NCBI RefSeq assembly: GCF_003471585.1 | Contig: NZ_QRJO01000001.1 | Span: 248,001-312,000, forward strand | Direction: 5' to 3' | Origin: Collinsella sp. AM18-10 | GTDB taxonomy: Bacteria > Actinomycetota > Coriobacteriia > Coriobacteriales > Coriobacteriaceae | DNA: 64,000 nucleotides | Shown: positions 10,831-19,222 of the stretch, piece after piece | How positions within the stretch are numbered: position 1 is the first letter of the stretch | Layout: each line of letters begins with the position of its first letter | Notes under the pieces: model-generated | What the model saw: only the letters and a program-made list of their open reading frames with translations | What the model was told of the DNA's origin: nothing | Database searches by the model: none | Position numbers and translations under genes: made by a program

Positions 10831-10880
10831 AGTATGACACCTAGGTTTACAACTGACAAGACAGCTGTAAACCTAGGTGT
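10831..10880 (-). promoter_or_regulatory. nad operon promoter overlapped by a NiaR-type palindromic operator
   Basis: Perfect 15-bp arms ACACCTAGGTTTACA (10837-10851) and TGTAAACCTAGGTGT (10866-10880) are separated by 14 bases. On the minus strand a -35 TTGTCA (10859-10854) and a -10 CATACT (10836-10831) are 17 bases apart, so one whole arm fills the spacer. That is the classic layout of a repressor site, and NiaR, encoded at the end of the operon, is the obvious ligand. The link to NiaR is inference. Confidence 0.75.
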
Positions 10881-11088
10881 AAAGTTGAAATAAAGATTCG
10901 ACCATGCGGCAAGTCCATATTCGAACTGGCAAGCTGAGGATAGCCGAGCTCTCGATAGCGCAGGAGGCATCTTTCGCCACCGCAATTCCGCTCGGCGCGA
11001 GTTGCACGCCGTGGGGCGCAAACGGGACACGCCTCCGCGAGCGGTCCGCACCCAATGTGGCAAAATCGAACTACTAAGGGGGCTCAGA

Positions 11089-11811
11089 ATGCTCAAGATT
11101 ATTGCCTGCGACGATGACGTCGCTTTTCTAGATAGACTGCACCGGATGATCGACCGTTGGTCGATCGAGACGGGCACGGCGGTCGATGTTGCGCTCGTCA
11201 CGCGCGGCGAGGACCTGCTGGCGCGCCATGCCGCGTCGCGCGCCGACATCATCCTGCTCGACATGATCATGCCGCTCGTCAACGGCATGGACACCGCACG
11301 CGAATTGCGCCAGGCCGACACCGCCGTGCGCCTGGTGTTCCTTACCTCGTCGCCCGAGTTTGCACTGGAGTCCTACGAGGTCCGCGCCTTCGACTATCTG
11401 CTCAAGCCCGTGGCCTACGAGCGCCTGGCGCAACTGCTCGACGAGCTTTCGAGCATGCGTCCGGCAGCGACCGACGAGCTCGTGATCAAAACGTCCTTTG
11501 GCTACCACGCCCTGCGCCTGTCCGACATCGAATATGCCGAGGCGCGCAACAAGCACGTGGTCTTCCATCTGCGCGACGGACGCGATATCGAGGCACTCGA
11601 GTCGTTCCGCAGCGTCGAGGACCGCTTGGAGCAAAACGCGGTCTTCTTTAAATGCCACCGCAGCTACCAGGTCAACTTGCGCAACATCGACCACTTCGAT
11701 CGCACGGACATCGTCATGCGCTCGGGCGCGTGCATCCCGCTTTCGCGCAGCTGCAAGCAGGGATTCCAAGACGCCTACTTTGCGGTGCGCTTCGAAGGTG
11801 GGAGACACTGA
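11089..11811 (+). CDS. LytTR-type response regulator (AgrA/LytR-like)
   Basis: 240 aa from an ATG preceded by AAGGGGG; an upstream in-frame ATG at 11002 lacks an RBS. The receiver domain (about 1-120) has the acidic pair DDD at 8-10, phosphoacceptor D58 in LLDMIMP and the Lys in YLLKPVAY. The C-terminal LytTR DNA-binding domain (about 135-235) shows YAEARNKHVVFHLRDG, FKCHRSYQVNLRNID and PLSRSCKQGF. It overlaps the following kinase start by one base (TGATG), so the pair is translationally coupled. The regulated genes are unknown; no peptide pheromone gene is adjacent. Confidence 0.92.
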   Translation: MLKIIACDDDVAFLDRLHRMIDRWSIETGTAVDVALVTRGEDLLARHAASRADIILLDMIMPLVNGMDTARELRQADTAVRLVFLTSSPEFALESYEVRAFDYLLKPVAYERLAQLLDELSSMRPAATDELVIKTSFGYHALRLSDIEYAEARNKHVVFHLRDGRDIEALESFRSVEDRLEQNAVFFKCHRSYQVNLRNIDHFDRTDIVMRSGACIPLSRSCKQGFQDAYFAVRFEGGRH

Positions 11812-13088
11812 TGGTCTCCTCGGTCGAAATGGCCCTTTGGGCAATCCACCACGCCACGACGCTACTCTTTGGCGTTTTTGCCTCGGCAGCGCTGTGCGGT
11901 GTCGAAATCAACCGACGCCATGCGTTCGAGCTGGTGGTCGTTACCATTCTGACCGGCGCCGCCTTCTCGATCGCCAATGTCGTTGGCGGCGAACTATTTG
12001 CCCGCCAGGCTTATCCGCTTGTCGTGCACCTGCCGCTTATCGTCTACCTGTGCGCGCGCTACCGCCTGAGTCCACTGCTTGCCGCGCTCGGCATTACGAG
12101 TGCCTATCTGAGCTGCCAGTTCAGCAATTGGATGGGTATCGCCGCATTTGCCGCAACCGATTCTCAGATTGCGTACTATCTGGCACGCATCGCTACCACG
12201 CTCGGCGTCTTTGCCGTCCTGCTGCATTGGGCCGGCGACATTGGACCCCGCCTGGCGATTAAAAGCCCCACCGAGCTGGGCATCCTTTTAATCCTGCCGC
12301 TCGTCTATTACGTCTTTGACTATGCCACCAACGTCTACACCACGCTGTTCCACTCGGGCTCGGTGGTGACGGTTGAGTTTTTGGCCTTTGCACTCTGCGC
12401 CTTCTATCTTATGTTCCTCGCCGTCTACCTGCGTGAATACGAAGAAAAGGAAACCGCCGAGCGTGAACGCTGGATGCTTGAGACACGCGACAGCGCCGCC
12501 ATCAAAGAGCTCGAGGCTTGGCGTCAATCCGGGCGCGAGCTGTCGATTCTTCGCCACGATATGCGCCACTTCTTGCGCGGTCTGGCCGTCTTAATTGAGG
12601 AGGGCCACACCGACGAGGCGCTCAAACGCATCGACGAACTCTGCGAAGCCGGCGACCGCACCGCCGTACGCCGCTTCTGCGCCAACGAAACCGTCAACAT
12701 CGCGCTTTCGTCATTTAACTCGGATATCAATAGAAACGGCATTACCGCCAACCTGCGCGCCGCCGTACCCGAAACCATCCACGTAGGCGACGCCGACCTG
12801 TTTAGCGTGCTCTCAAATGCCTTGGAAAACGCCATTGCCGCGGCGAGCGCCGCCCCCGAGGGCAAGCGCTTTGTCGATCTTGACCTGCGGTTTGAGGACG
12901 GGCAGCTGCTGCTGTTAGTTTCCAACACGTTTGACCGCGCGCCGCGCATGGTCGACGGTATGCCCGTGACCCAGCATGCGGGACACGGCTTTGGCACCAA
13001 GAGCATCAAACTCGCCGTCGAGCGCATGAACGGCAATTGCCAGTTCCGCATTAACGGCGATCGGTTTGAGCTGCGCGCTGTGATGTAG
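11811..13088 (+). CDS. GHKL-type sensor histidine kinase (AgrC-like)
   Basis: 425 aa. Six or seven hydrophobic segments (about residues 5-210) are followed by a linker helix and the dimerisation motif LRHDMRHFL with phosphoacceptor H249. The C-terminal ATPase has the N-box SNALENAIAAA and the G-box HGFGTKSIK, typical of GHKL kinases of the AgrC/ComD class. It partners with the LytTR regulator immediately upstream (overlapping by one base). The signal is probably a membrane or extracellular ligand; no cognate autoinducer gene is visible nearby. Confidence 0.88.
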   Translation: MVSSVEMALWAIHHATTLLFGVFASAALCGVEINRRHAFELVVVTILTGAAFSIANVVGGELFARQAYPLVVHLPLIVYLCARYRLSPLLAALGITSAYLSCQFSNWMGIAAFAATDSQIAYYLARIATTLGVFAVLLHWAGDIGPRLAIKSPTELGILLILPLVYYVFDYATNVYTTLFHSGSVVTVEFLAFALCAFYLMFLAVYLREYEEKETAERERWMLETRDSAAIKELEAWRQSGRELSILRHDMRHFLRGLAVLIEEGHTDEALKRIDELCEAGDRTAVRRFCANETVNIALSSFNSDINRNGITANLRAAVPETIHVGDADLFSVLSNALENAIAAASAAPEGKRFVDLDLRFEDGQLLLLVSNTFDRAPRMVDGMPVTQHAGHGFGTKSIKLAVERMNGNCQFRINGDRFELRAVM

Positions 13089-13152
13089 AAGTACGGCGCC
13101 GATCTCGCGGCGCGCCTCGCCCGCCAGGCAATCGCTCGCCGGTGCCGATCCG

Positions 13153-13728
13153 CTACAGTGGAGCGACCGCCGGGGTCAGCTGCTTGATGTAGGCCCACAT
13201 GCGCTGCTTGGCCGCTTTGTCGGTCAGCGCCGCCTCAAAGCCATCGAGCGCGAGCACGCGGCGGCCCTGCACATGGGCGACCAGGCCGGGCTTGAGCATG
13301 GCGGTGTCGAAGTCATCAATCGCCACGAGCATATCGGCGTAGGTTTCGCGCATGACATCGGCCGCGCTGTTATCGAGCAGCAGCACCGCCTCGGGATCCA
13401 GAGCCTCAAGCGCCTCGCGGAACAGCTCGCACGGCAGAGTCTCGCCCACCGCGACCGCTCCGTCGCCTGCGCCGGCGACGCTTGCCAGCACGCAAAAATC
13501 CTCGGGCGCGTAGCCGATGGCCCCAAGCGCCTTGCGCAGCGCAGCACCGTCCGGACCGGCAGCCAGCTCGCCGCCCGAACGCTCGGCCTCGTCCAAATCG
13601 CCTTTGACCAGCACGATCGGCGAGCACGCGTTGCCCACGATGCGCACGCCACGGACCGCAAGCGATGTGAGCTCCTGCTCGGCCGCCTGGGCGATGGCTT
13701 CTTTTTTCTGGCTTTGTGACGTGGACAT
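13153..13728 (-). CDS. Degenerate uracil-DNA-glycosylase-like protein
   Basis: 191 aa from the ATG at 13728 (GGAG five bases upstream); an alternative start at 13758 has no RBS. I do not recognise it with certainty. The order of segments resembles family 4/5 uracil-DNA glycosylases: GGELAAGPDGAALRKALGAIG in place of GRPFVGRAGxLLdxmL, then DFCVLASV, then LDPEAVLLLDNSAAD in place of LRPKVIVALGxxA. The Fe-S cysteines and the catalytic GEAPG motif are missing, so enzymatic activity is unlikely. Similar small proteins accompany other coriobacterial genomes, but that is recollection, not evidence. It is convergent with the kinase gene and divergent from trxA. Confidence 0.55.
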   Translation of the reverse strand: MSTSQSQKKEAIAQAAEQELTSLAVRGVRIVGNACSPIVLVKGDLDEAERSGGELAAGPDGAALRKALGAIGYAPEDFCVLASVAGAGDGAVAVGETLPCELFREALEALDPEAVLLLDNSAADVMRETYADMLVAIDDFDTAMLKPGLVAHVQGRRVLALDGFEAALTDKAAKQRMWAYIKQLTPAVAPL

Positions 13729-13864
13729 GCGCTCTCCAATCGTTTGCGTGCCCACCATTATATAAAAGAGCTGCCCGCGAGTGGTTGCTTTGCGGGCGGC
13801 TGGGTATAAGCACGGTCGTACTGAGTTTTACGCGGCCGAACCGCGTCGTATTATGGAGGTCACC

Positions 13865-14185
13865 ATGGCTGACATTAAGCAGATTACCCCCGAGAACTTC
13901 GATTCCATCGTTAACGACAGCCTGCCCGTGCTGGTCGATTTTTGGGCGCCCTGGTGCGGGCCCTGCCGATCGCTCTCGCCCATCGTGGACGAGGTAGCCG
14001 ATGAGCTGGCGGGCAAGCTTGCCGTTGCCAAATGCAACGTCGACGACAACCAGGACCTGGCCATGAAGTATGGCGTCATGAGCATCCCCACGCTGATTGT
14101 GTTTAAGAACGGCGAGGAGATTGACCGCTCGGTTGGCGCTCTGCCCAAGGCGAGGCTGCAGGCGCTGCTGGAGAAGCATCTGTAA
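13865..14185 (+). CDS. trxA: Thioredoxin
   Basis: 106 aa, standard length. The active site WCGPC is at residues 30-34, in VDFWAPWCGPCRSLSP. The cis-proline is in MSIPTLIVFKNGE. It is a soluble disulfide reductase. The ATG at 13865 follows GGAGGTCACC; a longer in-frame reading from 13781 lacks an RBS and extends past the normal N-terminus. A TATATAA-like -10 is visible near 13760 in the divergent intergenic region. The gene ends about 110 bases before a strong terminator at 14298. Confidence 0.96.
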   Translation: MADIKQITPENFDSIVNDSLPVLVDFWAPWCGPCRSLSPIVDEVADELAGKLAVAKCNVDDNQDLAMKYGVMSIPTLIVFKNGEEIDRSVGALPKARLQALLEKHL

Positions 14186-14297
14186 TACGCTTGTTACTTG
14201 CCCGCCGTCCATGAGCGGTTTTGCACCGCTCGCCGGACTGCCGGGTGCGGCGCGTGCGACCACGGATAGTATGGTAGTTACAAAAAGCCCCCAGTGA

Positions 14298-14334
14298 ACG
14301 GGTGCGAGTCGCACAGACTCGCACCCGTTTTCTT
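14298..14334 (+). terminator. Terminator after trxA
   Basis: Stem ACGGGTGCGAGTC / GACTCGCACCCGT with loop GCACA, followed by TTTCTT. It separates trxA from the nickel/hyp run. Confidence 0.85.
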
Positions 14335-14406
14335 ATGCAGCGGCGCGCAGAGCGGGCGTAGTAAAATCTGAACCACTGGATTACCGTCCACACAAGGAGA
14401 TTTCCC

Positions 14407-14655
14407 ATGCATGATGTTGGAATGAACATGAGCCAGCTTGCCATGAGCGTCAAGCAGGTCGACGACACCATCGAGCTCGCCCACGAGTGGAGCCATCAGC
14501 TGCTGCATGCGACCGAGAATTTTGACATGGAGCGCATCGGCGCCAAGCTCGAGGCAGCCATGGCCGCGCTGCACGAGGCCCACGACGCACTCGAGGGCTA
14601 CGAAGAGGCCATCGAGGCCGACCACAACTCCGTCGGCTCCGTGAAGCTGGTGTAA
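14407..14655 (+). CDS. Small helical His-rich protein next to nikR (unknown)
   Basis: 82 aa with a strong ribosome binding site (AAGGAGATTTCCC before the ATG). It is predicted to be almost entirely alpha-helical and has no signal or membrane segment. Histidines are spaced along the helices (EWSHQLLHATE, ALHEAHDALE), which would suit metal binding. Its stop is one base before the GTG of nikR, so it is first in a nikR-hypF transcription unit. I do not recognise a family. A role in nickel handling is inference from position and composition. Confidence 0.75.
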   Translation: MHDVGMNMSQLAMSVKQVDDTIELAHEWSHQLLHATENFDMERIGAKLEAAMAALHEAHDALEGYEEAIEADHNSVGSVKLV

Positions 14656-14656
14656 C

Positions 14657-15169
14657 GTGGCCGAACACGAGCACGGCTGCGGGTACGAGCACGAGCATCC
14701 GCACGGGGCGGACGGTGACGCGGGCTGCCACTGTAGTGGTTCCGGCTCCGAGCTGGTCCGCTTTTCGGTTACCGCACCGGACGACCTGCTGCGCCGTTTT
14801 GACGAACAGATCGCGCGCCGCGGCGACGTGGCCAACCGCTCCGAGGCCGTGCGCGACCTGATTCGCGCCTCGATCGCCAAGGAGCAGATGCGCACGCCCG
14901 ATGAGCATGTTATCGGGTCGCTCACCATGATCTACGACCACCATACCGGCGACCTGACGCGCCGTCTGGACGAAGTGCAGCACGACTACACCGACGAGAT
15001 CGTATCGACCATGCACGTGCATCTGGATCACCACAACTGCTTGGAGATTCTGGCGCTCAAGGGTCGCGGCGAGCGCGTCTACGAACTAGCCGACCGTCTG
15101 CTGGGCCTGCGCGGCGTTAAGCACGGCGAGCTCACGTGTGCCGCCACCAAGCAGAGCCTGGGGCTGTAG
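14657..15169 (+). CDS. nikR: Nickel-responsive regulator NikR with His/Cys-rich N-terminal extension
   Basis: 170 aa, longer than the ~135 aa of E. coli NikR. Residues 1-30 form an added metal-binding-type tail (EHEHGCGYEHEHPHG ... CHCSG). A ribbon-helix-helix domain (LVRFSVTAPDDLLRRFD ... NRSEAVRDLIR) and the ACT-like nickel domain follow, with ligands in MIYDHHTGDL and HVHLDHHNCLEIL. It starts with GTG, one base after the preceding gene. NikR represses nickel uptake when Ni(II) is high; here it sits ahead of the hyp genes, consistent with control of nickel-enzyme maturation. Confidence 0.92.
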   Translation: MAEHEHGCGYEHEHPHGADGDAGCHCSGSGSELVRFSVTAPDDLLRRFDEQIARRGDVANRSEAVRDLIRASIAKEQMRTPDEHVIGSLTMIYDHHTGDLTRRLDEVQHDYTDEIVSTMHVHLDHHNCLEILALKGRGERVYELADRLLGLRGVKHGELTCAATKQSLGL

Positions 15170-15211
15170 CGCACCTGTCCCTATTTGGTCGGTTTTGATG
15201 AGGGGTGTCGC

Positions 15212-17671
15212 ATGCGACATGTGCATATTCATGTAACGGGCATTGTGCAGGGCGTTGGCATGCGGCCGTTTGTGTATCGCGAGGCCATGGCGCATGGCAT
15301 TTGCGGATGGGTGCTCAACGCGGGCGACGGCGTGCATATCGAGGCGCACGCCCGTGCCGAGGCGGTTGACGGATTTGTCGCTGCTCTTTCTGAGCATGCG
15401 CCCGCGGCGGCTCGCGTTGAGCGAGTCGATATTGCGGATTTGAAGCCTGGCGGCTGGAGCGCTACCGATGAGCAGGGCTTTCGTATTGTGGCATCGCAGG
15501 ACCAGACCGCGCACACGACGCTCGTCTCGCCCGATATCGCCACCTGCGATGATTGTCTGCGCGAGTTGTTCAACCCCGCCGATCGGCGCTATCACTACCC
15601 CTTTATTAACTGCACTAACTGCGGGCCGCGCTTTACCATCATCCGCTCGCTGCCTTACGATCGAGCGGCCACCTCGATGGATTGTTTTCCCATGTGTCCC
15701 AAGTGCGCCGCGGAGTATGCCGACCCACTCGACCGGCGTTTTCACGCGCAGCCCGATGCCTGCTTTGATTGCGGGCCGCATATTACGTGGCGCGAGGCTG
15801 TGAACGGCAATGCGTGCGGGAATTCGTCCGCGACACCGGCCGTCGGCACCACACGCGAGGCCAGCGACGCCATTATCGACCGCTGTGTTGAGTTGCTGGC
15901 CGGTGGCGGTATCGTCGCCATCAAGGGGCTGGGCGGATTTCACTTGGCATGCGACGCCTCCAACGAGCAGGCGGTAGCCGAGCTTCGCCGCCGCAAACGC
16001 CGCAGTAACAAGCCGCTTGCCGTTATGGTGCGCGACCTTGCCGACGTTGAACGCCTGTGCCATGTCAGCGACGTTGCACGCGGCTTGCTGACCGGCAGCA
16101 TTCGCCCCATTGTGCTGCTGCGCCGGCGTGCTGTTTGCGGGAGCGACGGCGATTCTCCCGACGCCCTCGTACTCGTACCGTCCATCGCGCACGACCTGCC
16201 CGAGCTTGGCGTTATGCTCCCCTACACCCCGCTTCAGCATCTGTTGCTTGCCGCGGCAGAAGCCCGCGGTATGCACGCGCTCGTCATGACCAGCGGAAAC
16301 CTGAGCGAAGAGCCCATCGAGACCGATGACGATCTTGCCTGGGAGCGCCTCGTTGCCGCCGGCATTGCCGACGCGCTGCTCGGCAACGACCGCGCGATTC
16401 TCTCGCGCTACGACGACTCCGTGGTACGCGTGGTCGATGGCGCCGCCATGCCTGTGCGTCGCGCACGCGGATATGCGCCGCAGCCGTTAGCGCTGCCGGC
16501 GCTCGACGGCACTGCACCCTGCGTGCTCGCCTGCGGGCCGCAGCAAAAAGCTACGATCGCGCTCACGCGCGAGGACGCCGACGGCCATGTGGCCTGTTTT
16601 GTGTCGCAGCATATCGGCGATGTCGAAAACGGCGAGACCTTCGATGCCTGGAACGCCGCGCGCACGCGCTTGGAAAACCTCTTTGACCTGGCGCCTGCCG
16701 CCTTGGCATGTGACATGCATCCCAGCTATCTGTCGAGCCAGTGGGCGCGTGAACTGGCACGGAAGCACAATCTGCCGCTTATCGAAGTCCAACATCATCA
16801 TGCACATATCGCGAGCGTGATGGCCGAGGCCATCGCCGCGGGCCAGCTTACAACCGACGCGCGTGTCCTTGGCATCGCCTTTGACGGCACCGGCGCCGGC
16901 ACCGATGGGACCATTTGGGGCGGCGAGTTTCTTGTTGCCGGCCTTGCCGATTTTGAACGCGCCGCGCACCTGCGCACCTGGGCGCTCCCCGGCGGGGCGG
17001 CCTCCGTGCGCGACGCCCGCCGCAATGCCTTTGCCCTGCTGAGCGAGCTCGGCCTGCTCGAGCACCCGGGTGCCGCGGGGCTATTGGGCGCCCTCGACGA
17101 GCAAACGCGCAGCGTGACAGCCACCATGATCGAGCGCGGCATCAACAGCCCGCGTACCAGCAGCATGGGGCGTCTCTTTGATGCCGCGGCGGCAATTCTG
17201 GGCATCTGCGACAAGGCAACCTACGAGGGCGAGCCCGCCATCGAACTCGAAGCCGCCGCCTGGCCCGCGCTCGGCGGTAAGACCGTTCGTCTCGACGGCA
17301 ATCATGCAGGCGTATTCACGTCTGCCGACGACTCCCCCATCTTGGACCCCCAACCGCTCATCGAATCTCTTCTGAATGGAATTGAGGCAGGCACGCCGGC
17401 CGACAGGCTCGCCCTCGAGTTTCACATCGCCATTACGCACGCTACGACCCACATCGCGTGCGAGATCTGCAATCGCGAAAACCTCGATACCGTCGCGCTC
17501 TCGGGCGGTGTGTTCATGAACCGACTTTTGCTCCAGCTCCTCACCCGCGAGCTCAAAAGCATGGGTCTCACTGTCTTGATTCCCCAAACCGTGCCCGTTA
17601 ACGACGGCTGCATCGCCTACGGTCAGGCCGCCATCGCTCGCGCTCGCCTCGCGCAGACAGCATCGCGATAG
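15212..17671 (+). CDS. hypF: Carbamoyltransferase HypF
   Basis: 819 aa from the ATG at 15212 (GAGGGG upstream). The domain order is complete: N-terminal acylphosphatase (VTGIVQGVGMRPFVYREAM), two zinc fingers (CDDCLRELF ... CTNCGPR; CPKCAAEY ... CFDCGPH), a YrdC-like domain (GGIVAIKGLGGFHLACDA) and a C-terminal Kae1-like domain with the HHHAH motif near residue 528. HypF makes carbamoyl-adenylate from carbamoyl phosphate and transfers it to the HypE C-terminal cysteine, the first step in CN ligand synthesis for [NiFe] hydrogenase. It is followed 130 bp later by hypC. Confidence 0.96.
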   Translation: MRHVHIHVTGIVQGVGMRPFVYREAMAHGICGWVLNAGDGVHIEAHARAEAVDGFVAALSEHAPAAARVERVDIADLKPGGWSATDEQGFRIVASQDQTAHTTLVSPDIATCDDCLRELFNPADRRYHYPFINCTNCGPRFTIIRSLPYDRAATSMDCFPMCPKCAAEYADPLDRRFHAQPDACFDCGPHITWREAVNGNACGNSSATPAVGTTREASDAIIDRCVELLAGGGIVAIKGLGGFHLACDASNEQAVAELRRRKRRSNKPLAVMVRDLADVERLCHVSDVARGLLTGSIRPIVLLRRRAVCGSDGDSPDALVLVPSIAHDLPELGVMLPYTPLQHLLLAAAEARGMHALVMTSGNLSEEPIETDDDLAWERLVAAGIADALLGNDRAILSRYDDSVVRVVDGAAMPVRRARGYAPQPLALPALDGTAPCVLACGPQQKATIALTREDADGHVACFVSQHIGDVENGETFDAWNAARTRLENLFDLAPAALACDMHPSYLSSQWARELARKHNLPLIEVQHHHAHIASVMAEAIAAGQLTTDARVLGIAFDGTGAGTDGTIWGGEFLVAGLADFERAAHLRTWALPGGAASVRDARRNAFALLSELGLLEHPGAAGLLGALDEQTRSVTATMIERGINSPRTSSMGRLFDAAAAILGICDKATYEGEPAIELEAAAWPALGGKTVRLDGNHAGVFTSADDSPILDPQPLIESLLNGIEAGTPADRLALEFHIAITHATTHIACEICNRENLDTVALSGGVFMNRLLLQLLTRELKSMGLTVLIPQTVPVNDGCIAYGQAAIARARLAQTASR

Positions 17672-17801
17672 GCGTTTTGCCAGCCTGCGCGCCGCCGTCT
17701 CACAGGTGTAACGCGTTTGCTCGTGACTCCCGCGAGCGCTACCATCAACTGATGGGTAATTAGGCGCCTATCCAGCGCAAAACGTATAAAAGGGGAACAT
17801 T

Positions 17802-18062
17802 ATGTGCCTTGCCGTTCCCGGTAAAGTGGTCAAACGCGACGACGACCTTAAGGCGACCGTCGACATGATGGGCATCGAGCGCCCCGTTTCGCTGCGCCTC
17901 GTGCCGACGGCACAGGTAGGCGACTATATTCTCGTGCACGCCGGCTTTGGCATTCAGATTGTCGACGAGCAGGAAGCCCAAGAGACACTCGAGCTCGTCA
18001 ATACCATGACCGAGCTGGCCGAAGAGGACCAGCTCGCCACTAACCCGGCCGAGGCATACTAG
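17802..18062 (+). CDS. hypC: Hydrogenase maturation chaperone HypC
   Basis: 86 aa. It begins with the invariant MCLAVPGKV; Cys2 is needed for contact with HypD and the hydrogenase large subunit. The GDYILVHAGFGIQIVDEQEA segment is also typical. A strong AAAAGGGGAAC site precedes it, and a TATAAA-like box at about 17786 and the palindrome TAGGCGCCTA (17761-17770) suggest a separate promoter. The stop overlaps the hypD GTG (TAGTG). Confidence 0.96.
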   Translation: MCLAVPGKVVKRDDDLKATVDMMGIERPVSLRLVPTAQVGDYILVHAGFGIQIVDEQEAQETLELVNTMTELAEEDQLATNPAEAY

Positions 18063-19174
18063 TGGCGGCGGCGCAGCCGGTTCGCTCCGGTATCGACTTT
18101 TCGGCATTTCGCGACCCCAAGCTGGCTCGCGAGCTCATCGATCGTATTCATGAGCTTGTCGGCAACCGCAGCATCAACCTTATGGAAGTCTGCGGTACGC
18201 ATACCGTGAGCATCGGTCGCTATGGCTTTCGCTCCATTATGCCTGCCGGGCTCAAACTGCTGAGCGGTCCGGGTTGCCCCGTCTGTGTTACCGCCAACCG
18301 CGATATCGACCATGCAATCGCGCTCGCCAAGATGGACGGCGCCATCATCACCACCTTTGGCGACATGATGCGCGTGCCCGGGTCGTCTACCTCGCTCGCC
18401 GCGCAAAAGGCGGCGGGGCGCGATATTCGCATTGTGTACTCCCCGCTCGATGCACTCGATATCGCCGAACACAACCCCGATCGCCCGGTCATCTTTATGG
18501 GCGTCGGCTTTGAGACCACGACGCCCACCATCGCCGCCGCTATCCTGGAGGCCGACGCGCGCGGGCTCCAGAACTTCTCGGTCTACTGTGCTCACAAGAC
18601 CACGCCGCCGGCTCTGCGTGCGATCTCCAACGACCCCGAGACCGCCATCGACGGCTTTATCCTGCCGGGTCACGTCGCCACCATCACAGGCCTGGCACCC
18701 TTTGGGTTTTTGGTCGACGAGTTCGAGACCCCCGGCGTGGTCACGGGATTTGAACCGGTCGATATCTTGCAGGGCATCTGTATGCTGGTCCAGATGGTTG
18801 TCGAGCACAGGCCCGCAATCGACAACGCCTACCGCCGTGGCGTCAACGCTGACGGCAACCCCGTGGCGCGCCAGCTGGTCGAGCAGGTGTTTGAGCCGTG
18901 CGACACCACGTGGCGCGGGCTGGGACCGATTGTGAATTCGGGTCTTTCCATCCGGCCCGAATTCGCGCGCTTTGATGCCGGCGCCCGCTTTGATGTGCCC
19001 GTTGAGGCGACGGTCGAGCCACGCGGGTGCCGCTGCGGCGACGTGCTGCGCGGAGCCATCACGCCGAGCGACTGCCCGCTGTTCGGCCACGCATGTACGC
19101 CCGAACACCCCGTCGGCCCCTGCATGGTGAGCTCCGAAGGCAGCTGCGCGGCGTACTTTAGATACCGCGACTAG
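18062..19174 (+). CDS. hypD: Hydrogenase maturation protein HypD
   Basis: 370 aa, starting with a GTG overlapping the hypC stop. Signature motifs are EVCGTHTVSIGRYG, LLSGPGCPVCVT and the C-terminal [4Fe-4S] ligand region CRCGDVLRG ... CPLFGHAC. HypD forms the scaffold complex with HypC on which the Fe(CN)2CO moiety is built. Confidence 0.96.
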   Translation: MAAAQPVRSGIDFSAFRDPKLARELIDRIHELVGNRSINLMEVCGTHTVSIGRYGFRSIMPAGLKLLSGPGCPVCVTANRDIDHAIALAKMDGAIITTFGDMMRVPGSSTSLAAQKAAGRDIRIVYSPLDALDIAEHNPDRPVIFMGVGFETTTPTIAAAILEADARGLQNFSVYCAHKTTPPALRAISNDPETAIDGFILPGHVATITGLAPFGFLVDEFETPGVVTGFEPVDILQGICMLVQMVVEHRPAIDNAYRRGVNADGNPVARQLVEQVFEPCDTTWRGLGPIVNSGLSIRPEFARFDAGARFDVPVEATVEPRGCRCGDVLRGAITPSDCPLFGHACTPEHPVGPCMVSSEGSCAAYFRYRD

Positions 19175-19222
19175 CCCGGACGCCCCCGCGTACCGGCACC
19201 ACCCACGATTGGAGTTTTCGAT

